A stretch of DNA of 9,488 bases, taken from NCBI GenBank assembly GCA_036501535.1, contig DASYAE010000076.1:1-9488 (forward strand), given 5' to 3'. This document shows positions 1 to 6,581 of this stretch, piece after piece. The notes below the pieces were generated by a model that saw nothing but the letters and a program-made list of their open reading frames with translations, made no database searches and had not been told where the DNA came from. Numbering within the stretch: position 1 is the first letter of the stretch; each line of letters opens with the position of its first letter. A program made the position numbers and the translations under genes. Origin of the DNA: DASYAE01 sp036501535. Its GTDB lineage: Bacteria; Actinomycetota; Actinomycetes; Streptomycetales; Catenulisporaceae.

Positions 1-939
1 CCGCCGCCCGGCCTCGAGCAGCAGCGTGCGTACGTCGATCCCGTAACGCGCGCCGATCGTCTCCGCGTGGCGCAGGAAGCTGGAATACACACCTGCGTAG
101 CCGAGCGTCAGTGTCTCGCGGTCGACGCGGACCGGGCGGTCTTGCAGCGGGCGGACGAGGTCGTCGGCGGCGTCCTGCACGGCGAAGAGGTCGCAGCCGT
201 GCTCCCAGCCGTCGAGTGTCGCCGCGGCGACGAACGCCTCGAGCGGGCAATTGCCTGCTCCAGCGCCGTGGCCGGCCAATGAGGCGTCGACGCGTATTGC
301 GCCCGCTTCCACTGCGGCCAGCGAGTTGGCCACCGCCAGCGAGAGGTTGTCGTGTGCGTGGATGCCGATCTGTGTGGTCGCGTCGAGCATGTCGCCATAG
401 GCAAGCACGCGATCGCGGATGTCGCTGGGCGTGAGGTGGCCGCCCGAATCGGTTACGTATACACAGTGCGCGCCGTAGGACTCCATCAGCATCGCCTGCT
501 TGGCCAGCCCGGTCGGCTCAGCCATGTGGCTCATCATCAGGAAGCCGGATACGTCCATGCCGAGCTCTCGGGCGGTCGCGATGTGTTGGGCAGCGATGTC
601 TGCCTCAGTGCAGTGCGTGGCGATACGCACCGAGCGCACACCCTGCGCGTAGGCCTGCTTGAGGTCGCTGATGGTGCCTATTCCGGGCAACAGCAGTGTG
701 GTGAGCCGGGCGTGGGTGATCGACGCGGCGACCGCCTCGATCCAATCGGCGTCGGTGTGGCTACCTGGGCCGTAGGTGACGCTGGTGCCGGCCAGCCCGT
801 CGCCGTGTGCCACCTCGATCGCGTCCACGCCGGCCGCGTCGAGTGCGGATGCGATGACCGCTGCCTGATCGGGCGTCAGGCGGTGTCGGGTGGCGTGCAT
901 GCCGTCGCGCAGCGTCACGTCCTGGAGGTAGAGCCTCAT
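1..939 (-). CDS. mhpE: 4-hydroxy-2-oxovalerate aldolase, MhpE/DmpG/BphI type (3' end cut by window edge)
   Basis: This enzyme splits 4-hydroxy-2-oxopentanoate into pyruvate and acetaldehyde, the last carbon-splitting step of meta-cleavage pathways. The frame is open from the ATG at 939 to base 1, giving 313 codons without a stop. Family members have about 337-345 residues, so roughly 25-30 C-terminal residues lie outside the window. The N-terminus carries the HMGL-like signature TLRDGMH (residues 9-15), with Arg11, Asp12 and His15 matching the catalytic Arg/Asp/His of DmpG. The metal-binding HAH is at 194-196; its 182-residue distance from Asp12 equals that in DmpG. A Gly-rich segment, GHGAGAGN, follows near residues 213-220. 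The start codon overlaps the acetaldehyde dehydrogenase stop as ATGA (936-939), so translation is probably coupled, and the two proteins normally form a complex that channels acetaldehyde. The family is confident; the symbol is by homology of role. Confidence 0.95.
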   Translation of the reverse strand, partial: MRLYLQDVTLRDGMHATRHRLTPDQAAVIASALDAAGVDAIEVAHGDGLAGTSVTYGPGSHTDADWIEAVAASITHARLTTLLLPGIGTISDLKQAYAQGVRSVRIATHCTEADIAAQHIATARELGMDVSGFLMMSHMAEPTGLAKQAMLMESYGAHCVYVTDSGGHLTPSDIRDRVLAYGDMLDATTQIGIHAHDNLSLAVANSLAAVEAGAIRVDASLAGHGAGAGNCPLEAFVAAATLDGWEHGCDLFAVQDAADDLVRPLQDRPVRVDRETLTLGYAGVYSSFLRHAETIGARYGIDVRTLLLEAGRR

Positions 940-1853
940 CGCGCGACCATCCGTTCGCCGACCCGAACCGCGGCCGAGGTCATGATGTCCAGATTCCCGG
1001 CGAACGCAGGTAGGTAGTGCCCTGCACCCTCGACTTCGAGCAGCACGCCGACCTGGTGCGTCACGTCGCCTGCCAGCGTCGAGACGTCGTCGGCGACGGG
1101 GCTGATCTGCACCGGCTGCTTGAGTCGGTATCCGGGGACGTATTCGGCGACGTCGGCCACCATCCGCTGCACCGCCGCCGCGACCCGATCCGGCTTCACG
1201 CCCTCCAGCGAGACCAGGCAGAACACCGTGTCGCGCATCATCAGCGGCGGGTCGGCCGGATTCAGGATGATGATCGCCTTGCCACGCCGCGCGCCGCCGA
1301 CCGCCACGATCGCGCGGGCCGTGGTCTCGGTGAACTCGTCGATGTTCGCGCGGGTGCCGGGGCCGGCGGACCGGGAGGCGATGGAAGCGACGATCTCCGC
1401 GTAGGCGACCGGGACCACCGACGCGACGGCCGCCACGATCGGAATGGTCGCCTGCCCACGGCACGTCACCATGTTGACTTCGGTTGCGCCGCGATGCCGA
1501 TCCAGGTTCACCGCCGGCACTACGTACGGGCCGAGCGCGGCCGGTGTCAGGTCGACCATCCGCACGCCGCGTGACGCGAGTGCCGCCGCGTTGGCCATGT
1601 GCGCAGTGGCCGATGTCGCGTCGAACACGACCTCGATCTCGTCGAAGCACGGCAGCTTGACCAGCCCGTCCACGCCGTCGGCGGTGGTGGCCAGGCCGAG
1701 GCGCCCGGCCCGTGCCAGCCCGTCGGAGGCCGGGTCGATGCCGGCCATGGCCAGCGGCTTCAGCGGGCCTGCGCTGCGCAGCAGCTTCACCATCAGGTCG
1801 GTGCCGATGTTGCCGGATCCGATGATCGCCGCGCCGGCGCCCCGGCCGCTCAC
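936..1853 (-). CDS. mhpF: Acetaldehyde dehydrogenase (acylating), MhpF/DmpF type
   Basis: The product converts acetaldehyde, NAD+ and CoA to acetyl-CoA and normally works in a channelling complex with the downstream aldolase. It has 305 residues against about 305-316 in the family. The NAD-binding signature GSGNIGTDLM is at residues 12-21, followed by GIDP near 38-41 and the DATSA segment near 78-82. The catalytic cysteine is Cys131 in the motif NMVTCRGQATIP; most family members I know have CGGQ, so Arg132 next to the nucleophile is unusual. The start is GTG at 1853, overlapping the hydratase stop as GTGA (1850-1853), with no strong Shine-Dalgarno, which points to translational coupling. The C-terminus ends with the GNLDIMTSAA and VRVGERM segments as in the family. 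Function is secure; whether the Cys-adjacent change affects activity is unknown. Confidence 0.95.
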   Translation of the reverse strand: MSGRGAGAAIIGSGNIGTDLMVKLLRSAGPLKPLAMAGIDPASDGLARAGRLGLATTADGVDGLVKLPCFDEIEVVFDATSATAHMANAAALASRGVRMVDLTPAALGPYVVPAVNLDRHRGATEVNMVTCRGQATIPIVAAVASVVPVAYAEIVASIASRSAGPGTRANIDEFTETTARAIVAVGGARRGKAIIILNPADPPLMMRDTVFCLVSLEGVKPDRVAAAVQRMVADVAEYVPGYRLKQPVQISPVADDVSTLAGDVTHQVGVLLEVEGAGHYLPAFAGNLDIMTSAAVRVGERMVAR

Positions 1854-2641
1854 CGGAACTCTGCCATGACCGCGCCGAGGCCGCCGATCTCAGCGATGTA
1901 GCGCTCGCCGGCCGCGACCGGCACCACCGGGCCGAGCGACCCAGAGAGCACGATCTCGTCTTTCTGCAGCGGCCGCCCGAGGTCCCGTGCCTTGTTGGCC
2001 AGCCACGCGACGGCGAGCAGTGGGTCGCCGAGGCAGGCGGCGCCCGATCCGGTCGAGACGATGCCTGCAAAGCCGATGCCTGCTGTGCCGGGGCGCTCCT
2101 GACGCATCGTCATCGTGCAGGCGGGGAGGTCGATCGCGTCCGGCCGGACCCGCGCCGGGCCGAGCACGAACAGGCCGGATGAGGCGTTGTCCGCGACCGT
2201 GTCCACGAGGTCGATGTCCCAGCCGGTGATCCGGCTGTCCACGATCTCCAGCGCCGGCGCCACCGCCGCGGTCGCCGCCGCGACCTCGGCCGGGCCGATC
2301 TCGGCCTCGGTCAGCGGGCGATGCAGCAGGAACGCGATCTCCGCCTCGATCCTCGGCTGGAGCAGCCGGCCGACGTCGATCGGCGCGCCGTCGGAGCAGT
2401 CCATCCAGGACAGCAGCGTGCCGAAGTCGGGCTGGTCGACGCCGAGCTGGGCCTGTACCGCCGGATTGGTCAGGCCGACCTTCCGGCCGACCACGGTCGC
2501 GCCGCGGGCGAGCTCGGTCTCCACCCACGCCGCCTGCACCGCGTACGCGGCAGTGACGTCGCCGGGCGGGATCATGCCCCTGACCGGCGGGCACGGCCGG
2601 CCCGAGGTGCGTGCAGCCGTGAGCGAAGAGAGCGCGTCCAT
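1850..2641 (-). CDS. mhpD: 2-oxopent-4-enoate hydratase (2-hydroxypentadienoate hydratase), MhpD/DmpE type
   Basis: This enzyme adds water to 2-hydroxypenta-2,4-dienoate to give 4-hydroxy-2-oxopentanoate, using a divalent metal. The protein has 263 residues, normal for MhpD/DmpE. The GRKVGLTN motif lies at residues 52-59. The probable metal ligands Glu99 and Glu101 (PRIEAEIAF) and Glu132 (PALEIVDSRI) are spaced exactly like Glu106/108/139 of E. coli MhpD. The C-terminal VLSGSLGP segment (about 231-238) is also typical. I chose the ATG at 2641, one base after the dioxygenase stop, because a GAGGTGG Shine-Dalgarno sits just upstream and residue counts match the family. A longer frame reaching 2704 would overlap the preceding gene without homology. 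It is the step between the hydrolase product and the aldolase. Confidence 0.94.
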   Translation of the reverse strand: MDALSSLTAARTSGRPCPPVRGMIPPGDVTAAYAVQAAWVETELARGATVVGRKVGLTNPAVQAQLGVDQPDFGTLLSWMDCSDGAPIDVGRLLQPRIEAEIAFLLHRPLTEAEIGPAEVAAATAAVAPALEIVDSRITGWDIDLVDTVADNASSGLFVLGPARVRPDAIDLPACTMTMRQERPGTAGIGFAGIVSTGSGAACLGDPLLAVAWLANKARDLGRPLQKDEIVLSGSLGPVVPVAAGERYIAEIGGLGAVMAEFR

Positions 2642-2642
2642 A

Positions 2643-3578
2643 TCAGGCCACCTCGAATGTCGTGCCGATTCCCATGCCGGTGATCCACTGCGGGACCGGC
2701 TCATAGCTGGTCCAGGCTAGTGGCCGGTCGGCCGCCGCGAGCCCGATGAGCCAGGTGCGGATCTCGTGCCCGCCGCTGCCGGCCTGCTCGTCGATGCCGT
2801 CGTCGCCGAGCGCGACCACCGGGTCCACGTCGGCCTGTGTCAGCTGTTTGAGGAACCAGCCGTCCCACGCCGCGTTGACCGGCGCGTCCGGATTGCCGGC
2901 CATGGCGCGGACCGCCGGCTCGCGCGCGGCCGAGACCGCGCGCACGTCACGCCGGCCGTGGATCATCGAGGCGCGCCGCTCGGCCGGGACCGCGGGGTCG
3001 CGCGGGTCGTTCGAGGGCAGCCAGTGCGAAAGGCCGCCGCTGGCCACGATCAGAACCCTGCCGGGGTACGAGGAACCGCGTATCGCGGCGCCGAGCCCCC
3101 GCCCCATCTCCACGCATCGCGCCAGCGTCGGCAGCGGCGGCGCGGCGGTGTTGACCACCAGGGGAACCAGGGGAATCGCGGCGGTCCCGCGCGTCATCTC
3201 ATAGCTCTGCACGATGCCGTGGTCCACGGTCAGCGCGTAGGACAGGGCGAGGTCGAACCCCGCCGCCGCCAGCGTGTCCCGGACCGACCAGGCCAGCTCG
3301 GCCTCGATCGGCAACGGCCCGCTGCGGGAGCCGAAGTCGCCGAACGCCAGCACCTGCTCTACACCGAGGACGAACGGCGGCATCGCGTCGTAGAAGTTCG
3401 CGTGGAAGTGGTCCGGACCGATCACGATCATCGCATCCGGGGCCAGCTCGGCGACGGCTGCGGCAACCCGCGCGGCGTCGGCCAGAAACCGGCCGCCGGG
3501 CGCGTCCGGGGCGGCGGGCGGCAGCATGGTCGCGAACGGGGAGTGCGACATGCCGACCATGCCGATGATCTCGCTCAT
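2643..3578 (-). CDS. mhpB: Type III (LigB-superfamily) extradiol catechol dioxygenase, MhpB-like
   Basis: The product opens a catechol ring next to the hydroxyl pair (meta cleavage) using non-haem Fe(II). It has 311 residues, close to the 314 of E. coli MhpB (2,3-dihydroxyphenylpropionate 1,2-dioxygenase). Visible motifs are SHSP (11-14, His12), GPDHFHANFYDAMPPF (54-69, His57), GDFGS (80-84), VDHG (118-121, His120), GGLSH (181-185, His185) and HEIRTW near residue 270. His120 and His185 correspond to the acid/base histidines 115 and 179 of MhpB; His12, His57 and the late Glu fit the iron ligands of the superfamily. The start is the ATG at 3578, overlapping the hydrolase stop as ATGA; an in-frame extension to 3644 lies inside the hydrolase gene and is not credible. 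The substrate side chain cannot be read: a 2,3-dihydroxyphenylpropionate-like catechol is only a guess. The insertion after SHSP (about residues 17-30) is longer in Ala/Pro than in MhpB. Confidence 0.92.
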   Translation of the reverse strand: MSEIIGMVGMSHSPFATMLPPAAPDAPGGRFLADAARVAAAVAELAPDAMIVIGPDHFHANFYDAMPPFVLGVEQVLAFGDFGSRSGPLPIEAELAWSVRDTLAAAGFDLALSYALTVDHGIVQSYEMTRGTAAIPLVPLVVNTAAPPLPTLARCVEMGRGLGAAIRGSSYPGRVLIVASGGLSHWLPSNDPRDPAVPAERRASMIHGRRDVRAVSAAREPAVRAMAGNPDAPVNAAWDGWFLKQLTQADVDPVVALGDDGIDEQAGSGGHEIRTWLIGLAAADRPLAWTSYEPVPQWITGMGIGTTFEVA

Positions 3579-4453
3579 GCCGGGTCCGTCCCCCGCGCGA
3601 GGAAGTCGCGGTGCACGCGCAGGTATTCGTCGCGTTTCTCCCACTGCGGCCAGTGCCCGGCGTCTTCGATCACGTACAGCCGCGCGTCAGGCAGCCAGTC
3701 GAGCAGCAGCCGCGCCTCGTCCAGACCGCCGGTCGGGTCGTGGTCTGTCCACAGCAGCAGCGTCGGGGTGGCGATCTTGCCGACCCAGGCCGGGTCCCAG
3801 GCGAAGTCCTTGCGCCCTTCGGGGTTCTGGAGCACCAGCGTGTTCTCGATCGCCTGATCGAATCCGGGCCGGGTGTAGACCGCGCGGCGCAGGTTGACCA
3901 GCTCGTCGGTCACCATCTCGGTGTGGTGGAACAGGAACTCCACGCGGCGGCGCACCGTCGCGTCGCTCGGGTCGCGGACCGCCGCCCGAGTCGTCTCGGT
4001 GAGCCGCGCCATCACCTCGGGCTTGTTGGCGATGTTGCCGGGCGTGTTGAGCACCATCCGGTCGACGCGGTCCGCGTGGTGCGCCGCGGTCCACGCCGCG
4101 ACCCAGCCGCCGAGCGATTCGCCGGACAGGTGCGCGCGCTCGATGCCCAGCGCGTCCATCAGCCCCATGAGATGACCTGAGAGCACGTCGATGGTGTACG
4201 GCCGGTCCGGCAGGTCCGACCAGCCGTGCCCGACCATGTCGTAGGCGGTGACGGTGAAGTCTTCGGCGAGCCCTGCGATGTCGCGGGCGTAGGCCTCCAG
4301 GTGTCCGCCGGTTCCGTGTAAGAGCACTAAATCGGGGCCGGATCCGGCGCGCAGCACGCGAGTTCGCACCCCCGCCGCGTCGAGGTGCCGCACCTCGTGG
4401 TCGACGTCCGCGAGCTCGCTCCAGATGCTGATGTGCTCAGGCAGGTCGGTCAT
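3575..4453 (-). CDS. Alpha/beta hydrolase, MhpC-like (probable ring-fission product C-C hydrolase)
   Basis: The 292-residue protein has the alpha/beta-hydrolase layout: oxyanion loop HGTGG (46-50), nucleophile elbow GESLGG with Ser113 (111-116), a cap region (about 140-215), an acid in LWTDHDP (Asp239 most likely) and the catalytic His267 in DAGHWPQWE. The C-terminal block closely resembles that of E. coli MhpC, and its place between cupin and extradiol dioxygenase suits hydrolysis of a 2-hydroxy-6-oxo-dienoate into 2-hydroxypentadienoate plus an acid. However, the HGxGPGA loop typical of meta-cleavage hydrolases is replaced by HGTGGH, so an esterase role remains possible. The ATG at 4453 overlaps the cupin stop as ATGA, and a strong GAGGAG Shine-Dalgarno lies 5 nt upstream. 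Fold and triad are secure; substrate is inferred from context. Confidence 0.88.
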   Translation of the reverse strand: MTDLPEHISIWSELADVDHEVRHLDAAGVRTRVLRAGSGPDLVLLHGTGGHLEAYARDIAGLAEDFTVTAYDMVGHGWSDLPDRPYTIDVLSGHLMGLMDALGIERAHLSGESLGGWVAAWTAAHHADRVDRMVLNTPGNIANKPEVMARLTETTRAAVRDPSDATVRRRVEFLFHHTEMVTDELVNLRRAVYTRPGFDQAIENTLVLQNPEGRKDFAWDPAWVGKIATPTLLLWTDHDPTGGLDEARLLLDWLPDARLYVIEDAGHWPQWEKRDEYLRVHRDFLARGTDPA

Positions 4454-4953
4454 GCTCGCTCCTCGGGGAATCGGGCCCGGGCCTCGGCCAGGGTGCTCAG
4501 ACCCGCGCTCTGCCGCCGCGCGATGCCGAGCGCGGCCAGCAGGCGGGAGTTCTCGACGGTGAGGAACTCGACCGGCTCGTCGGCCGAGTCGTTGTAGTGG
4601 CGGTGCCAGGTCCAGGGCGGGGTGTAGACGAAGTCGCCGGCGGCCCAGGCCTCGGTGTCGTCCTCGATCTCGCTGTGGCCGCGCCCGGCGATCACGTAGT
4701 GCACCGTCTCGTGGTAGTGCCGCTGCATGTCAGAGCTCTGCCCGGGCGGGATGGTCTGCCGGAACAGCTCGAAGCTCGCGGTCGGCAGGTGGCCGGCGAT
4801 GCGCAGCGTGGTCGGGTTGGGGATCCGGCCGGCCGGCAGGGTCTCCAGCTCGTCGTCGTGCACGACGACCGGGCGTGCCGTGCCGGGCCGCACCGCTGCG
4901 CTGAGCGCGCCGAGGAAGTCGGCCAGGCTGAATTCCGCTCCGGACAGGCCCAT
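4450..4953 (-). CDS. Single-domain cupin, gentisate-dioxygenase-like motif 2
   Basis: The 167-residue protein has one cupin barrel in its second half. Motif 1 reads HYHETVHYVIAG (79-90): His79 and His81 are present, but the position normally held by the Glu ligand carries His85. Motif 2 is GDFVYTPPWTWHRHYN (106-121) with His117; the PxWTWHxH pattern resembles gentisate 1,2-dioxygenase and related ring-cleaving cupins, though those have two barrels and about 350 residues. The N-terminal 60 residues have no motif I recognise. The start ATG at 4953 shares one base with the SDR stop (TGATG), and the stop overlaps the hydrolase start. Its position inside a meta-cleavage operon suggests a role on a pathway intermediate, either as oxygenase/isomerase or as a binding protein; no reaction can be assigned. 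The frame stays open far upstream on this strand, but that stretch is antisense to the SDR and regulator genes and is not coding. Confidence 0.88.
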   Translation of the reverse strand: MGLSGAEFSLADFLGALSAAVRPGTARPVVVHDDELETLPAGRIPNPTTLRIAGHLPTASFELFRQTIPPGQSSDMQRHYHETVHYVIAGRGHSEIEDDTEAWAAGDFVYTPPWTWHRHYNDSADEPVEFLTVENSRLLAALGIARRQSAGLSTLAEARARFPEERA

Positions 4954-5726
4954 CAGATCGTCTCCGTCCTTCCGCCGTCGACCGTGAGCACGGTCCCGTT
5001 CACGAAGCTTGCCTGTGCGGAGACCAGGAACTCCACGGCCGCGGCGATCTCGTCGGCCGAGCCGGCCCGGCCGGCCGGCACCGACGCGGTGTCCAGTGCG
5101 TCGAGTTCGCCGACCGGCTGTCCGGTCCGGGCCGAGCGGGCGGCGAGGATGTCCCGGCGCCGCTGCGTGTCGGTCGGGCCGGGCGCGACGCAGTTGACGG
5201 TCACGCCGGCTGCGGCGAATTCGCGCGAGAGCAGCTTGGCCGCAGTCGTGACCGCCGCGCGCAGCACCACCGAGACGGCCAGGTCGGGCTGCGGCTGACG
5301 GACCGCGGTCGAGGTCACGAAGACGATCCGGCCGAACCCGCGCTCGGCCATGCCGGGCAGCGCGAGCCGGGCCAGCCGCAGCGGTCCGACCAGCAGCAGC
5401 TCGGCGCCCGTGCGCCAGTCCTCGTCCGCGACGTCGAGGATCCGGCCCGGCGCGGGGCCGCCGGCGTTCAAGACCAGCACATCGAGCCGAGCACTGCGGT
5501 CCTCCAGCGCGGCCATCGCGGTCGCTGCGGACGCGGGATCGGCGATGTCGTTGACCAGCGTGCCGACCGCCGCGCCGATCTCCTCCTTTAGCCGCAGCGC
5601 GGCGGCCTCCAGCGACGGCGCGGTGCGGCCCGTGATCACTACGCGGTGGGTCGGGGCGAGCCGCGCGGCGACGGCGTACCCGATCCCGGCGGCCCCGCCG
5701 CCGACGAGAGCGGTCCGTGCGCTGAT
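4953..5726 (-). CDS. Short-chain dehydrogenase/reductase family protein, atypical active site and probable ATC start
   Basis: This is the first gene of the catabolic operon. Reading from ATC at 5726 gives 257 residues, the usual classical-SDR length. The cofactor motif GGGAAGIG lies at 9-16 and an Arg-containing ITGRT segment follows near 31-35. NAGG is at 87-90, Ser139 ends the VTS strand, and VNCVAPG then NGTVLTVDGG mark the C-terminal half. The YxxxK active site is not conserved: the aligned stretch reads LAVSVVLRAAV from about 149, so Tyr is replaced by Leu149 and Lys by Val153. There is no in-frame ATG, GTG or TTG between the upstream stop (TAA at 5781-5783) and the Rossmann motif. The ATC at 5724-5726 sits 5 nt after a GGGAGG Shine-Dalgarno; the first conventional start, GTG at 5639, would remove the whole glycine motif. 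Role in the pathway is unknown; a dihydrodiol or alcohol dehydrogenase would fit the context, but the missing Tyr/Lys argues for caution. Confidence 0.85.
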   Translation of the reverse strand: MSARTALVGGGAAGIGYAVAARLAPTHRVVITGRTAPSLEAAALRLKEEIGAAVGTLVNDIADPASAATAMAALEDRSARLDVLVLNAGGPAPGRILDVADEDWRTGAELLLVGPLRLARLALPGMAERGFGRIVFVTSTAVRQPQPDLAVSVVLRAAVTTAAKLLSREFAAAGVTVNCVAPGPTDTQRRRDILAARSARTGQPVGELDALDTASVPAGRAGSADEIAAAVEFLVSAQASFVNGTVLTVDGGRTETI

Positions 5727-5731
5727 GGCGG

Positions 5732-5737
5732 CCTCCC
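5732..5737 (-). promoter_or_regulatory. Shine-Dalgarno that fixes the SDR start at ATC
   Basis: On the minus strand GGGAGG lies 5 nt before the ATC at 5726, an ideal ribosome-binding distance. No conventional start codon follows it at suitable spacing, which is the main support for initiation at ATC (or for a recent ATG-to-ATC change). Confidence 0.6.
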
Positions 5738-5740
5738 GAG

Positions 5741-5753
5741 GTCCGAACCGGAC
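5741..5753. repeat. Inverted repeat GTCCGaacCGGAC, possible accessory operator
   Basis: Perfect 5-bp arms around a 3-bp centre lie in the presumed 5' leader of the SDR operon. The outer GTCC/GGAC bases match those of the two 17-bp palindromes around the regulator gene, so it may be a weaker site for the same protein, but arms this short arise by chance in GC-rich DNA. Confidence 0.3.
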
Positions 5754-5759
5754 AGCCCC

Positions 5760-5787
5760 TTGCGTGTCGCGGCAACGGGTTTAGCCT
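5760..5787 (+). promoter_or_regulatory. Candidate sigma70-type promoter of the regulator gene
   Basis: TTGCGT (5760-5765) and TAGCCT (5782-5787) are separated by 16 bp and fit the actinobacterial TTGNNN / TANNNT pattern. Transcription would begin near 5794, giving a leader of about 20 nt without a clear Shine-Dalgarno, and would place the palindrome 5819-5835 just downstream of the start site, where a bound repressor could block it. Prediction by eye only. Confidence 0.35.
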
Positions 5788-5814
5788 GACCGTCATGATG
5801 CCCGGGCTCCAACG

Positions 5815-6576
5815 ATGAGTCCCGCTGAGCGGGACGACCCGGCCGAGGGCGGCCTCGACCGGGCGGCCGCGATCCTCGGCGCGTTCGACGCCGAGCACCG
5901 GGAGCTGACGCTCGCCGCGCTGGTCGCACGCTGTGGACTGCCGCGATCGACGACACACCGCACAGCCGACCGGATGATCAGGCTGGGCTGGCTCGACAAG
6001 CCGGCCGGCCGCTACCGGATCGGCAACCGGCTGTTCGAGATCGCCAGCCTCGCGCCGATCCGGCTCGAGCTGCGCGAGGCAGCACTGCCGTTCCTGCAGG
6101 ACCTGCACCACGCGACCCGGATCACAGTGCAGCTCGGCGTGCTGGACGGCCGGCAGATCCTCGTGGTGGAGAAGATCACCGGGCACCGCGCCATGCCGAT
6201 GCTCTCCCAGGTCGGCGGCGTCATCCCGGCGTACTGCTCGGCGCTCGGCCGCGCGATCCTGGCCTATTCGCAGCCGGAGGTGATCGACGCGGTGTTGTCC
6301 GGGCCGCTGCCGGCCCGCACCCCGCGCACGCTGACCAGCGCGGTCGCCATCACGCGGGAGCTGACGGCGGTGCCCGAGCGCGGCTGGGCGATCGACCGCG
6401 AAGAGGGCAACATCGGCGTCACCTGTGTGGCCGCCCCGATATTCGACCCCATGGATGACGTGGTTGCCGCGTTGTCGGTCACGGGCCCCAGCCAGCTCGT
6501 CCGCGCGGACCGCTACGGCCCGGCGGTACGGATGGCCGCGGCCGCCGCGTCCAGGGCTTACAACACCCGGCGGTGA
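5815..6576 (+). CDS. IclR-family transcriptional regulator
   Basis: The 253-residue protein has the two-domain IclR design: an N-terminal winged helix-turn-helix (about 13-75, recognition region near CGLPRSTTHRTADRM) and a C-terminal ligand-binding domain (about 85-250) with the family blocks PAYCSALGRAILA (138-150), ERGWAIDREEGNIGVTCVAAP (from 188) and ALSVTGP (219-225). IclR-type proteins bind small aromatic or organic acids and often control adjacent catabolic operons, sometimes as activators (MhpR, PcaU, PobR types). It lies divergent to the meta-cleavage operon and co-directional with the cupin/monooxygenase pair. A 17-bp palindrome overlaps codons 2-7 and an identical site follows the stop codon, suggesting autoregulation and control of both sides. 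The ATG at 5815 has no obvious ribosome-binding site; two earlier ATGs (5795, 5798) are out of frame. Confidence 0.93.
   Translation: MSPAERDDPAEGGLDRAAAILGAFDAEHRELTLAALVARCGLPRSTTHRTADRMIRLGWLDKPAGRYRIGNRLFEIASLAPIRLELREAALPFLQDLHHATRITVQLGVLDGRQILVVEKITGHRAMPMLSQVGGVIPAYCSALGRAILAYSQPEVIDAVLSGPLPARTPRTLTSAVAITRELTAVPERGWAIDREEGNIGVTCVAAPIFDPMDDVVAALSVTGPSQLVRADRYGPAVRMAAAAASRAYNTRR
5819..5835. promoter_or_regulatory. 17-bp palindrome, candidate operator 1 (inside regulator start)
   Basis: GTCCCGCT-G-AGCGGGAC is a perfect 8-bp inverted repeat with one central base, starting 4 nt after the A of the regulator's ATG. The same sequence, with only the central base complemented, recurs at 6582-6598. 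Size and symmetry fit IclR-family operators (15-17 bp palindromes). It lies upstream of the minus operon's promoter region and downstream of the regulator's presumed promoter, so it could serve activation of one and repression of the other. Confidence 0.65.
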
Positions 6577-6581
6577 CTGCC

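Larger units (their letters stand above)
5727..5814. promoter_or_regulatory. Divergent intergenic region between the SDR operon and the IclR-family regulator
   Basis: The 88-bp gap must hold the promoters of both the seven-gene minus operon and the plus-strand regulator. It contains a plausible plus-strand promoter (5760-5787), an inverted repeat GTCCGaacCGGAC (5741-5753) and the SDR ribosome-binding site. For the minus strand a TTGGAG (plus 5807-5812) could act as a -35 box, but I see no matching -10 at normal spacing. That would suit a promoter that depends on an activator bound at the adjacent palindrome 5819-5835; this is inference. Confidence 0.6.

Noticed and set aside
352..1017. 221-codon plus-strand open frame
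   Set aside because: It is antisense to the aldolase gene, whose motifs and catalytic spacing are unambiguous.
2766..3857. 363-codon plus-strand open frame
   Set aside because: It is antisense to the extradiol dioxygenase and hydrolase genes, has no recognisable motif and an Arg-rich composition expected of a shadow frame.
4953..5639. Shorter SDR starting at GTG 5639
   Set aside because: It would delete the GGGAAGIG cofactor motif, which is present and in frame upstream behind a good Shine-Dalgarno.
4954..6186. Long minus-strand open frame continuing upstream of the cupin (578 codons in total)
   Set aside because: Only the last 167 codons show cupin motifs; the rest is low-complexity Arg/Gly-rich translation lying over the SDR gene and antisense to the regulator, typical of GC-rich shadow frames.
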